NCBI RefSeq assembly: GCF_012489685.1
Contig: NC_080046.1
Coordinates: 61,122,195-61,186,194 of the forward strand
DNA length: 64,000 nucleotides
Source of the DNA: Lotus japonicus
Taxonomy: Eukaryota; Streptophyta; Magnoliopsida; Fabales; Fabaceae
Direction of reading: 5' to 3'
A program made the translations under genes and the position numbers. The notes beneath the pieces are model-generated. The model did not search any database. It saw only the letters and a list, made by a program, of their open reading frames with translations, and had not been told where the DNA came from. Numbering within the stretch: the stretch's first letter is position 1; each line of letters opens with the position of its first letter. This document shows positions 23,996-36,604 of this stretch, one piece after another.

Positions 23996-26900
23996 TTATC
24001 CTAAATTTTTAAATACTTCCTTATAAACAACATTCTTTGTTTGATTCACCAATGTAGAACTTGACTGATCGATGTAAATCTTTAGTCCTTCTCTACTTTT
24101 CACACGCGAAACAGCAACATATAATTGACCATGAGAGAATACAGGTCTTGGTAGAAAAACACCAACTCTACCCAAAGTTTGTCCTTGACTTTTGTTAATC
24201 GTCATTGCAAAACAAACACAAACCGGAAATTGTCGACGTTGAATCTTTACATGTAAGCCACTGTCAGAAGGGACAATACTCATCCGTGCAATATAAGCCA
24301 TTGAACCAGCATTATTTCCATTTATAACTCTTCCATAAATTAGATTTGGACGTAGTTTATGAACAATCAATCTAGTCCCATTGCACAATCCACGCGCAAC
24401 ATCAATGTTCCTCATTAACATAATAGGAACTCCAACCTTCAAACATAACTTGTGGTCCGGTAAGCCAGAACCCTTTATACTATTTAAGAATTCAACAGTA
24501 ATCCAATTTGCTTCAATACCAACATCTTCATCAACTTTTACAATGCTATCGGAACTAAGATATACCTTTTCTTTACCAGGTGCCCGACTTAATACATATT
24601 GATTAATTGTATCAACAATTTCCAAAGTTGGAGCAAGAATTGCCTTATCACAAAAATATGTTTCTTGAAAAATTTTTCGTTCAAGATCAGGATATGTTGA
24701 GTCAACAATACTTGATACACCATCCCCCTTGGAATCCACCAACAAATCATGAGGAATTTCCATCTCACATTCACCATCATTGTACTCACCCAATTTACCA
24801 TCTCCAACATCAAGGATCCATTTGCTGAAATTTTTTCTTTGTTCTACATCACTATCCAAACCCCCTTGATTTATTCGCATGTTCTCTATTAACTTCAATA
24901 CTTTGCAAAACTTCCATAATCTTGAAGAATTAATGGTTGCCATAACAATTTCTTCACGACTTGCTTTAGGAATTATAGGTAAAGTTTGTCTAAAATCACC
25001 ACCAAGAACAACAACTTTTCCACCGAAAGGCTTATCACTACTATTCGGATTACTTTGTAGCATAATATCACGCAATGTTCTATCCAATCCCTCAAATGCC
25101 CATCTATTTACCATTGGTGCTTCATCCCAAATAATCAAACTTGTGTGTTTCAAAAGTTCTGCCTTATTACTCCCTTGCCGAATATTACAACATGTATCCT
25201 CATTTAACACAAGAGGAATACCAAATAAAGAATGTGCAGTTCGTCCCCCCGGAAGTAAAAGCGATGCTATACCACTTGAAGCAACATTCAAAACAATTTT
25301 CCGTTCTCCACGAAACTTATACGTCAAACTTTTCCAAAGAAATGTCTTTCCAGTACCACCAGATCCATAAACAAAGAAAAATCCCCCACGTGATTTATTG
25401 ACGGCATTAACAACTTCATCATATACCTTTTTTTGTTCTTTATTCAAACTTGATACATGGTCATTATGCATCTTAACCATATCACCAATATCATATCTTA
25501 ACTCATTGTACAATAAAATATTATCATACTGTGGGACTTCATTTGAAAGTGGATACGGCATTGTTGGAAAATCCTTTAAGCTTTTACCATTGCTCATTAA
25601 CATTTTCTCAAGTTCTACCAAGCACAAAGTTTTGAGCATACCATCATCCATTTGCAAATCTAATAATAAAAAACATATAACATATTAATTATATAATTCA
25701 ATTATTTAATAATATTAAACACCAAAGTTTCAAAATTTCATATTATTGACATATCTAAACAACATACCTGGTTCACCTAGCAATTTTCTCCTTGCATACA
25801 AAATTCCATCAGCTAAAAGTTTCCATGTCTCCTCAAACACCGCACCAGGTTGTACAATTGAATTAGACAACAACAATGAAATAAAAAGATACCTTGCTGA
25901 ATTCCCAGATGATAATTCTGAACAATCGATTATACCATCAATGAACTCTTTGTCATTTTCTAGCAATCGCAGTGCTATGCAAGCTTCTTGAAAAGACAAA
26001 TACACAATGCCATCCACACTTCTTAAATCATTATAACTTGTGCATCCACATTGCAAATTCAGTAGTAACCGAAGATAATAGACCTCACCACACCCAATTG
26101 GTATAAAGTTCATCCTACCAATTGAAAACCCTCTTTTCCTTGGTCGCCACTCCTTACACTTAGGATCATATACAAAATATTGTGGATATTGAGCATATGT
26201 TAAATGTCTACCTTCAGCATATTTCCTATTAGCAACCATCCAAGCAGTAAACATTGTCTCTCGTTTTTTGTTACGTTTCACAACTAAATCAAGAGGTTCT
26301 TTAGAACCAAACATAACAACTTGTTGTTTCGGCAAATGAAATGACAATCTTTGTACAGGAGGCCAATGATGATGAATATGAAAATTTAATGACCTCCAAG
26401 CAGATTCACATGGTGATAAATAACGGCAATCATAATACTGTTGAATCTCATCAACGTGTACCTTCTTTTGTTCATCCCCAGATTCATTGGTCATTGAAAC
26501 AGTCACACGATCAACACCCTTGTTGATATACTTAAATAAGTATTTTATGCAATTGGATTTGTTGCAATACTCAATATTAATGTGTGCTTGATACTTCATT
26601 AACAATTTGGCATTATAAGGCACAACATAGCCATTATCTAGTTGAACACCCCGCCTCTCAAAATGCACTCCAGTATTCCTTCTTCGATATACAGGATAAC
26701 CATCAATATCAAATGAGGTCTTCTCCACATATTTTTTTGGAAAGAATTTTGAGCAACGACCATTCACCATACACAGAGATTTTTTACGACTACTCCCACA
26801 TGGACCATGAAGCATATATGTTGAAACAACATCAAATAGCTTTGGGTTTGCAATAGGATCAGGTAACTCAGCACAAATGAAAGAATCAATCAATTCAGGT

Positions 26901-28717
26901 GTATTTAGTTTTGCCCCAGCAGCTAACCAAATCAAAATATGTGCATGAGGTAAGCCTCTCTTTTGGAATTCTATGGTGTACATACCTAATACATAACATA
27001 AATTATTAGTTTTACACAATAGTATAAGTTTCCCAATTAGAAAATAATTTAAACAAATATCTAAATTACCAAGTGAGCAAAATCTTACCAGCACTAACTT
27101 TCCCAAAATATTTCCCTTTCTTCAGGTCTACTATTAACTGCTTCACTTTTGCATGAAAAACCCGACATATTATATCTGGTCTATCATTAGCATTCAAACC
27201 TTTTCCAGATACAAATCTCTCAATTTCAGGCCACTTCGGATTACAAGTGACAGTTATAAACAAATCTGGATAACCATAGAATTTGCATATTGCCATTGCA
27301 TCCTGACAATTGTTGAACATATATCTTTTTCCACCAGTAAACGAAGATGGCAACACTATTCTTGTCCCAATACATGATGGATCAAGATCACCCTTATCAA
27401 CAGCTTCTTCTATACCAGCTAAGAAATCTCTACGAATAATCTTCTGATTTGCTTTCACATATGATAACCTTTGTGCCTCAACCATAGAATACGAATCCAC
27501 AAGGAATTGTTGAAATAGCCTTCTACAACGAAGAATAATAGATTCCTCACGAACTCTTTCTTGTATTCTAAAGGCTAGAAATTCACGCATAGAAACTCGT
27601 ACTCTTTTCTTAAAAACTCGCCTATCTCCATCCTCCCGAAACTTTATATCTTCTTTATAACCATCTTCTCCATAAGGAAACATCAATGGATATTGTAATG
27701 GCAAAAAAGAAGTATGTGTCTCATGAATTCGTTGAAGATTTCCATCAAGACCACTTATTACAATATCACGCCCGCAATCAGTGGAATCAAAATCCCCTAC
27801 TATAAGCGCTGCAACCTCATCAACAGTTGGTAAATTATACACTCTTGGATCTTTTGGCCTGTGACGAAACAACCTCAACGAAATCTTTGAACTTGAATTT
27901 TGACCAATAAAATCTCGAGCCATTCGAAAAGATTTAGCCAATACATTACACTTATCAATCATTGCCATTAGATGTTCTAATAAAGACTGATTTAATTTTG
28001 TATTTCCATCTGTGCTTCTACACATGGAAAAATAAAATAAAATTAGTTCTTAATTATCATGATTTCAAATCTTTAAATTTAATCTTAATAATTACATATA
28101 TATTTATATAATTTACCTGAAATGGCGACTCCTATTTTGAATCTCATTTTGTGTATCATATATATAAAGTTGTGCAAATTTTGGCCTTTCTCCAACCTTT
28201 GGTAACAAACTACCAATTCGATGGTAGTTTTGTCCACTAATGACAAATTGGGGTGGTCCACCTCCATCATTTAAGCCTGTCTCAATTTTCCCTCCAAAAG
28301 ACGTAAAAGCAAATACACTATTATAGGACCTAATATTTTCTATAAAATTACGACTTCGAATATCATAACCCATTATTAAGTCCCATAATAATGTAGGTGG
28401 CTTCTGTAGATAAGGTAAGAGCACCTTCCCCTTTAAGCAACACATCATAAACTTGGTAGGATTACTATCTTTAGTCTTTCCAACTCTCTCGGCAAACCAA
28501 TGTAAGGCACCACAATATTGGCATGTGTATTTCATGTCTCCAATATCATCATATTCTATTCATTTAATGATAAAAAATAAGTACCAGAACTCTTCACTCA
28601 TAATACTAATACTAAATTTAATTTAACATTGCTTACCTTCAAACTCAGGCGAAATTTTGTTATGACAAACCTGATTATTACCCTCAGTCAAAACTTCATC
28701 ATCATCATCACCATCAC

Positions 28718-28768
<51 letters not shown>

Positions 28769-29435
28769 TATTAAAGTTACTACTTTCTAATTTCATTTCA
28801 TCTATAAGAATAATAAAACAACTTATATAATTAGCACTTCAAATTCTCAATTAGCAAAATATATCAAGTATATTTAATGAACACAATTTATTTTCGACAA
28901 TTGCATAAATATTCAAAAATAAAAATACTAACTAATTCTTAAGTACAATAATAGTCCATCGTTTATTATTAGACATATTAGATTGAGTGTAAATTACTCC
29001 TTATTACCTTCAACCACATTAGTACACATATTTACTTTAATAATTATAATTACTCAAAATATTTAGCTAAGTAATTCAAATATACATACCAATCATACCC
29101 AAGTCTAAAGAAGATGATCCACCGAAGCAAGATTCTTTTGATGAGGATTTGTTAGGATCCCACCACCTATTCACTAAGCAAGCTCCAGACATAGATTTCC
29201 GAGGTCTTGAGATTGAGTTGTTTTTAATTCTCTTATTTGAATCTTCATTTTGGCATTGTTCTCCACTTTGTTCATATCCTATTCACATCCAATACACATA
29301 TTCTTAGGAAAATATTATTTACCATACTTCAATATTAGCTAATCTATAAACACTACAAAAAGATATTTTTTGTATACCATCATCTCTGTAGCCACCTCTT
29401 TTGAAGCCTCTACCAACATCTTGACCAGAATCCAT
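23996..29435 (-). CDS. Helitron Rep-helicase (RepHel) with intact open frame
   Basis: Seven exons join without a break: 29435-29378, 29278-29090, 28801-28637, 28555-28117, 28017-27089, 26985-25768 and 25659-23996, giving 1,553 residues. The protein is the rolling-circle transposase of a Helitron. The N-terminal part has a poly-Asp run and a Cys pair (YTCQYCGALHW) typical of the family. The Helitron-like Rep domain follows, with the HUH motif PHAH (about residues 606-609) and the two catalytic tyrosines in KYLFKYINKG (about 742 and 746). The C-terminal PIF1-type SF1B helicase has Walker A GSGGTGKT (about 1098-1105), Walker B WDEAP (about 1177-1181), GGDFRQTLPI, TINKSQGQTLG and VAVSRV. Every intron is GT-AG and in phase, and every expected motif is present, so the gene may still be functional. 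The start at 29435 is the first ATG after a plausible leader. Confidence 0.9.
28697..28768. repeat. Coding (ATC/GAT)n microsatellite
   Basis: A nearly perfect trinucleotide tract in exon 3 of the RepHel gene. It is read as a run of about 20 aspartates with two glycines. It is probably length-variable but always in frame. Confidence 0.9.
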
Positions 29436-30301
29436 ACGTCAAAATATCTTAACAAATTGGTTGTGCCATAAGTTCATGCCAAAACCAAGTAGTGTTCAAG
29501 ATTTAACTTGTTTAGATATTGAGTAAATTGGATGCTCAAAGGTATGGTAAGCTTCAAGAGTAGTGGATACCACACAAATGAACACATACCTAGTTTATAT
29601 ACATACAAAACTAATCTAATCTATTGAACTGTACTCAAAAGTACTCGAACTACTTTTTATAAAATCAAAAGTACTCCAACTAAAAGTTTTCACCTTTAAT
29701 GACCTTCAAATTGCACCCACTTTGATTAACAACAGCATCCATAAACAAGTCCAAAAGTTAAACCCTACCATTAAAGTTAACAACAACTAACATATAAACC
29801 TTTATTTGACAAATTCAAACACTTCCATATATCCCATAAAGTATATGAATAAACTCAAGATTTTTTTTTGATTTTCAATTTTAGTCCATTAACTAAGTGC
29901 ACCAAAACTGATGACTTCAGCATGAATATAGACATATCCATACAATAAAATAGCTAACACCACCATTATGTTGCAAAACGACATTATATTATAAAGAAAA
30001 GTCAACCATCTTAGACATAGATGATCCTTCATTACTTAAAAATAACATATTCAGATATCTTCTAATTACCAAGGAGGTAATTTCGTACAGGACCATATCA
30101 AAATTACACCATTGGAAATAAGATAAACCTAACCACATACTTTATACCCTTCAAAAGTCACTCAAACTAAACTTACAACATCTGCTTGATCCAGTACACA
30201 CGTATGGTTTACAAAAAAACATACCCATACTATGAATTCTATCAAGATCAACTCATTCTACCAATATTACTAAGTAGCCAATACTAAACTGACCCAAACA
30301 T
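29436..30301. other. Spacer between RPA-like gene 1 and RepHel
   Basis: AT-rich; expected to hold the RepHel promoter and the 3' region of the RPA-like gene. No further gene seen. Confidence 0.45.
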
Positions 30302-33263
30302 TCAGTCATGACCCTTAGCACGATGGTTATCCACCTGCAAATCAAATTCTTCTTCAAGCTTCCTTTTGTATGATTTTGAACAACTCCCATGTTCATATAC
30401 ACTAAACACATTGGTTGGCTTGATAATTTCAGGAGGTTGACATTCCTCAGGACTAAGAAGAAAATCCATATCAAAATCATAGTCATCAAAGCTGACCAAT
30501 GAAAAAGACCCTGGAAATTTTGCCTACATCAAATAAATACACAGTATGAATTTCTAATGCATAAAGTATGTATACTATACAATAATCAAAATACAACCAA
30601 TTTAACAAAATCTATAAACCAACCAAAATAGGAGTTTCAACAGCACCATTCAAGATGAAGAGATCAATTATATCACCATCATTACAAACACGCTTCACAT
30701 GATACGGATCTTCAAAGTTATATAGGTTTACCATTCGCTTTTCAACCTTAAACAACCAATCATTTCCAACCAAGGCTTCTGAAATAAAAGGGCACACCTC
30801 ACCAATATTTGTTTCCTACACATTGAATCAAGAGTAGCCCATATATTACAAAAAGTCATTCAAATCTAAATCTTCTACAAAAATATGTAAGACTAATCCT
30901 CCATTAACTTGATAAAATTCAAACAATAACCTTAATTCATAAAATTACCTGAATCTCAGTTAAAATATCCCTACAAGATTTGTTAATTAACTTCTCAACA
31001 ACTGAATCAGGCATCACAAAGTCAAGTGAATCACATCCATCAGACACCCTAACCTTCATCCTGAACCTAAACCAAAATGATGAACATTTTAATAACCACA
31101 GAGATGAAATCCAGAAATGAAAATACACCTATATACCTCATATAACATAACTCAAAATAAATCATACCTAGCAACAACATAGTCCACTCTCTTAAAGCAT
31201 GCACTGCAATAATAATCACTATCCTCAATAATGACAGCACGGTCACACAAGCATGCTAAGTACCACCAACCTTCTTCTTGTAAAATATTAACAATCTTAG
31301 CCCTAACTATGAAATCTCCATCCTGAAAATATAAATAAAAATATTACAACTTAGGTAAATACTAAACTCTATACTCATCAACCATTTCAATAATTTAATC
31401 AATTAAATTCACCTCCTTTGTGTCACTTAATGACAACACAGTTTTCCTAGGATGATTATAAATGAAATCATCAACCATTGACACCCCACCATTTTCCATG
31501 ACATTGAGTTCAATTACATCATCCTCATGATAACCATGCAAAGCAATCCTGCCATAAAAAACATACATACATTACTTATAAATGAGTCCTAACAATTTCC
31601 AAGTACACAAAATTTTGTAAATAAACAGATTAATATTTCTTAATACCCATTCCAGAATGACAGCACCTATGGAATTTGAGGATTGAAACTAAGTCTAGAT
31701 GCTCCATCTACACCTTGTAGAACACTTTTTCCTGATCAAAAGTTAAATGATATCAACACAATGAAATGACATATAAATGACACTACCTAGTTCATAAAAA
31801 GAACAATAGAGACAAATATAAATCGTATACAACAATTATTTTCTTCAATACCTCTAAATTTCTTTATTTTAGCATACTGGAAAACCATAATTGCTTCCTC
31901 ATTGGAGTGAAGTGACAAATAGTCAGTAACAAATTTGGCATGGTCACCAAACAGAACACATTCAACCTTACCCCTATAATACAAAACAACAAATAATCAG
32001 TATATAAGCAAACTAAGGATAACTTATTAATCTACTGACTTCAAAATATTTAATGACATTCAAAAACTGCATAAAATACTTGTCATCAGCCAGTTCAACA
32101 ATCATCATCTTAGACATTTGTCCTCTTTTCACACAGGTCCTTTCTTCAATAATGCAAGTCAACAACCCCATGAAATCTGAAAAATAAGTAGAACCTAATT
32201 AATCTCAAACATCATAAATACTCAACAACTTAACAAAAAAAATTCATAACAAAGTTCACTAAACAAAACTAAAACATAAGGAAAGCATAAAATTTTACCA
32301 AGAAGATAATCAGATTGAACACCCATCTCATTGACTTGTGCAGAGTTCTTAAGTGATAAGCCCCACCTTGGAATTTCAGATACTTCACAAGCCATAACCG
32401 ATGTATTTTCAATAAAAAGCATCTTATAGGCATGCTCAGTTGCACGGTAACCTCCCATGTTTGGAATTAGCCGACCAAATGTAATCTTGTAAGCATTACC
32501 TTCAACAAATTGATCTCCCCATTTCTTAAACATTTCTTTTCTTAAAGAACACTGAATCTTGCAACCCTAAATCCATGGACAAAATAAAATCTAAGTTCTC
32601 ATCTACAAACATATGATAATTACAACAGAAGAACAAATCTGGAAATAACTCCACACCAAATTAAAATCACAAAAATATCAATTAAGGGTTATAAACCCCT
32701 TTATATAAACCACTTTACAAACCTCCAAAATAATGATAAGTTACAAAGACATGAGTAAATTTCCATCAACAAATTCCTAAGTACCTCCCAAATAATTAAG
32801 GACTAAAATAGCAAATTTCGACTTCTGAAAAAATTCCTCAAATTTCAATATATACCAAAAATTTAAACATATGACAATCTTTGAGAACATTAGCATGCTT
32901 TCACTACTTAGTCTATCAAAAAGAATTAACCAAATTTATACATGTCAACATATCAAACATAAAAAAACCATAAACTTATAAACCTATCCATAACATCCTT
33001 GTGACAATGATCAATGTTCTCATTTTTAGACATCACAAATCCACAATACTGGTTAGTCAAATTTCTGTAGGAACTGAACATTATGTTTCAAGAATAACAT
33101 CACATACATAGTGATCTATCAACACCATCTCCACAGAATTTGGAAGTCCAGACCCTTTCTTTGAATATACAACCCAAAGACGAATTACTCTTACAACAAC
33201 TCTCCAAATTTGTGATGGTGGACACAATGAGTTCAAAAGCCCAATTGACACTGAATTTTCCAT
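30302..33263 (-). pseudogene. Helitron RPA-like gene 1 (replication protein A 70-kDa type), one nonsense codon
   Basis: Ten exons fit in phase: 33263-33108, 32566-32299, 32176-32080, 31973-31852, 31731-31647, 31548-31413, 31322-31168, 31066-30949, 30815-30624 and 30523-30302 (517 codons with stop). The product resembles plant RPA1-like single-stranded-DNA-binding proteins: an N-terminal OB fold (LCPPSQIWRVVVRVIRLW, RWGLSLKNS), a middle OB fold (GKVECVLFGDHA, FNPQIP) and a C-terminal zinc-binding OB fold (GWWYLACLCDRA, YYCSACFKRVDY). The single lesion is an in-frame TAG at 31667-31669 (codon 236), where paralogues have Glu/Ala-Glu before Val. The rest is open, so the loss is recent or the truncated N-terminal half is what is made. 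Helitron RPA proteins are thought to coat single-stranded DNA during rolling-circle transposition. Confidence 0.8.
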
Positions 33264-34314
33264 ATGAAAACACCTCTCAGCTAACTAAATTAAGCTTACT
33301 CAAAGGGTAACCTAACAAACACTTCTGAAGTAAAAACCCATAACTTTCTCTTATATAATGCAAAATGAGCGGGAATTATTAACTTTCAAATTTTAGCATA
33401 TCTCATCTCCAAAAGTAAATGTATTACTTTAACTGGCTTGTGACACATTCTCACAAACACATGGCATGCGAAACAGGTCTTTCAAACTACAGTAACTACT
33501 TACAATGTAATTACACTTACTAACACCTATTTTAAACCCAACTAATCTAATCAAATCCATTATCACAATATATATAATGAAACTGGATTGTTGAGATCAA
33601 ACCAAAAACGACACCTATCCTTCTTATACTTTTAAAAAAATAACAAAACAACCATAAACCAATTGAAACAACAACTTCAATGGCTACTTAAAAGCAGACA
33701 ACTTCTGATTATTCAAAATACTTGTTCCTACCCAATAAAGATAAACATTAAACCCATCACTTTTCCATAAACACAAGTAATCATAGTTCACCTCCACCCC
33801 ATAGACAAAGTACAAGCCCCTCACCTGACACGTACCAGAGAGAGCCAAAAACGGCACTATCATCAAGATCTACCACATACATCAACGCTTAAAAGTTTTT
33901 TCTGCAACACTCTGTGACCTAAAACCGCTAAAAATACCACCGCCTCCTTTGATTCGCAGCTCTCACTGTGACAGATACCTGTTAAGTGTCACTCAATTGA
34001 AGCTTCCAAACAGGACTCTTCGTTTAAACCTAATTGTTACCCTTTTTTTAAAACACACACACCACTTAAGCTCCAATAGGATTTTTTCATTTTTTCTATA
34101 AGCAACAAAAATATCTGCTCTTCATTTAAATTTAATAGCTCTTAAAAAAATTTAAATCTACTTATAACAAATTGGGTATATAATTTGGTTTTTTTCATTT
34201 TATTATCTGTATATCATTTATTGAAATTAACAAATTGATGTATCTTATTTAACTACTAAGTCAACTGGACTTTAAACAACAAAAAAAAAATTACTTAAAC
34301 GAAAAACAATCACA
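33264..34314. other. Upstream flank of RPA-like gene 1
   Basis: AT-rich with no recognised gene; probably holds the promoter of RPA-like gene 1. Confidence 0.4.
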
Positions 34315-34323
34315 CTTCCAATT

Positions 34324-35328
34324 GGGCATTAGTTTTAACACCCCTTATTAATCTCACACCCTCTTTTATTTTCTAAATTCCCTTAATATCCTCTCTTATA
34401 AAGAGATAGTCAGAGTGTGATAGTATTTTCACACATACTAAGTGTGAACGCTTAAAACGAAAAGAAGAAGGTGAAGAGAGAATAAAGATACTCAATTCGC
34501 ACAATTGTGGTGTGAAACACAATTCAGTTTCGCACTCAAGATCAGTAGTTTGAATGGACTTTATTTTCAATTTTAAATTTTTCGTTTCTTTAGAATTAGA
34601 TTTCACACTCAAGTGTGTGAAACATTTTCAAATTTCACACTCAAGAGTGTGAGTTATTGAACTGTTAATAATTTTTTAATTTTTTTTTGTTTTTTTATAA
34701 TTTTCATTTCACACATTTCACACTCAATAGTGTGAAATCTTTTCAAATTTCACACTCAAGAGTGTGAAAAAACTAAGTGTTAAGAATTTTATTTTTAATT
34801 TTAAATATTTAGTTTTTAATAATTAAATTTCACACTCAAATGTGTGAAACATTTTCAAATTTCACACTCAAGAGTGTGAGTTATTGAACTGTTAATAATT
34901 TTATTTTAAAAAAAAAATTGATTTTTTTTATATTTTCATTTCACACTCAAGAGTGTGAAATATTTTCAAATTTCACCTTCAAGAGTGTGAAGGAACCAAC
35001 TGTTAAGAATGTGAAAATGTTTTCCACTCACTGAGTGTGAAATACTTAAAACGAATGGAAGAAGGTGAAGAGAGATCGAACATACAAGTGTGAAAAGTTA
35101 CAATGTATGAAATGTTTTCACATATATTAAGTGTGAAAAGTGGCAACGAAGAAAACTATGAGATGAGAGTAAAAGTGAAGGGTGGTGTGATAAACAAAAA
35201 TGATGGTAGTGATAAGATAGGAAAAGGGATATGTTTGGAATGAAATTAAATTTTAAAGGGTATTTGAGATATTTTTGTGCATAAAGGAGGGTGGGGGATT
35301 AATTGAGGGGGTGTTAAAACTAATGCCC
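34324..35328. mobile_element. Palindrome-rich non-autonomous Mutator-like element, 1,005 bp
   Basis: The ends are inverted copies beginning GGGCATTAGTTTTAACACCC. They are flanked by a perfect 9-bp TSD, CTTCCAATT (34315-34323 and 35329-35337), which fits a Mutator-type insertion. The interior codes for nothing. It holds at least eight close copies of the palindrome CACACTC-AA-GAGTGTG (starts at about 34604, 34636, 34719, 34751, 34831, 34863, 34942 and 34974), grouped in pairs in a tandem repeat of roughly 115 bases. The element is nested in the Helitron between RPA-like genes 1 and 2. Confidence 0.85.
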
Positions 35329-35337
35329 CTTCCAATT

Positions 35338-35759
35338 GACCATCTATTCTTGGATTTTATAAATATTTAAACCTCAAAAAGAAATACTTACGAAATTAAA
35401 ACCAAAGGACTTTATCATTTGTCCACCAATAATTTACCTAATATATAATACATTATAACTTTCATCAATAAATGAAAACTCAGTTTTTCTAATTTTCATT
35501 ATTAATTAAAAACTCATTAAATTTTTTTATTCACAATAATGCACTATTCAAATCATACAACGCTAACACGTAAAAATTTAAAGCAAAGTTCTATTAAATC
35601 AACAATCCCAATATGATTGGACTAAATTATGGTTTCACTTCATAATTTATACTTATTTTCACCACATAATAATACTTATCCAAATTACGATTTTCATCTT
35701 CAAATATCGCTTTTTTTTCACCAAATACCATTTTACATCTAATAATTTCCTATCCCATA
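35338..35759. other. AT-rich spacer in the Helitron
   Basis: Nothing recognised. Confidence 0.4.
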
Positions 35760-36137
35760 TAATATTTTTATTTATATTTTCAGGATGGAGATTTCATAGT
35801 TAGGGCTAAGATTGTTAATATTTTACAAGAAGAAGGTTGGTGGTACTTAGCATGCTTGTGTGACCGTGCTGTCATTATTGAGGATAGTGATTATTATTGC
35901 AGTGCATGCTTTAAGAGAGTGGACTATGTTGTTGCTAGGTATGATTTATATTGAGTTATGTTATATGAGGTATATAGGTGTATTTTCATTTCTGGATTTC
36001 ATCTTTGAGGTTATTCAAATGTTCATCATTTTGGTTTAGGTTTAGGATGAAAGTTAGGGTGTCTGATGGAAGTGATTCACTTGACTTTGTGATGCCTGCT
36101 TCAGTTGTTGAGAAGTTAATTAACAAATCTTGTAGCG
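35760..36137 (+). pseudogene. Inverted copy of RPA-like gene 1, exons 7-8
   Basis: This plus-strand segment is almost identical to the minus strand of 31345-30970. It includes the acceptor-side intron tail, exon 7 (DGDFIVRAKIVNIL..., the zinc-binding CLCDRA and CSACFK), the complete following intron and the start of exon 8 (FRMKVRVSDG), with only scattered base changes. It ends abruptly within exon 8 (after NKSC). The near-identity in introns as well as exons shows a recent DNA-level duplication with inversion. Confidence 0.85.
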
Positions 36138-36604
36138 ATAGATAACCCAAATTTGTATTCATCAAAAGGGTCAAAGCCGTCTTCAAACCAATACATGAGA
36201 ATAAAAGCTACAACTACAGTAAAACCAAAACTAAGTTATCTAGTCGATTTTAGTTCTATAATTTTATCTTTAAATCACATTGTTATTTCCATACCACCTT
36301 CCTTTTACTTTCATTCCAATAAGTCCAACAAAAACCACAAGACAAGTCTAATTTAATTTTGCAATACTGCCATCATCTGCTTGAAACTAAATAACACAAG
36401 AAAACCTTCTTGCCATCCTCATTACTAAGTAGTCAAAACAGGAGAAAATGGTACTCAAATGAACTTCTACTACAACCATTTAAAATCCGTCAATAAGATG
36501 TTCCTTACATTTAGGATTATAATACAAAACATAACCAACTCATTACCCCTTAATCATAAATCATTAAAATCAGTCCCTGGCCCATATTAAATTCTTGAGC
36601 ATCA

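Noticed and set aside
24879..25370. 163-codon plus-strand frame
   Set aside because: Antisense of the RepHel helicase exon, whose motifs are unambiguous.
28697..28768. CRISPR-like or satellite array
   Set aside because: It is a simple GAT trinucleotide tract within a coding exon; there are no spacers.
34604..34990. CRISPR-type repeat array
   Set aside because: The regularly repeated palindromes lie within a transposon with 9-bp TSDs in a plant genome; the intervening sequence is itself repeated, not unique spacers.
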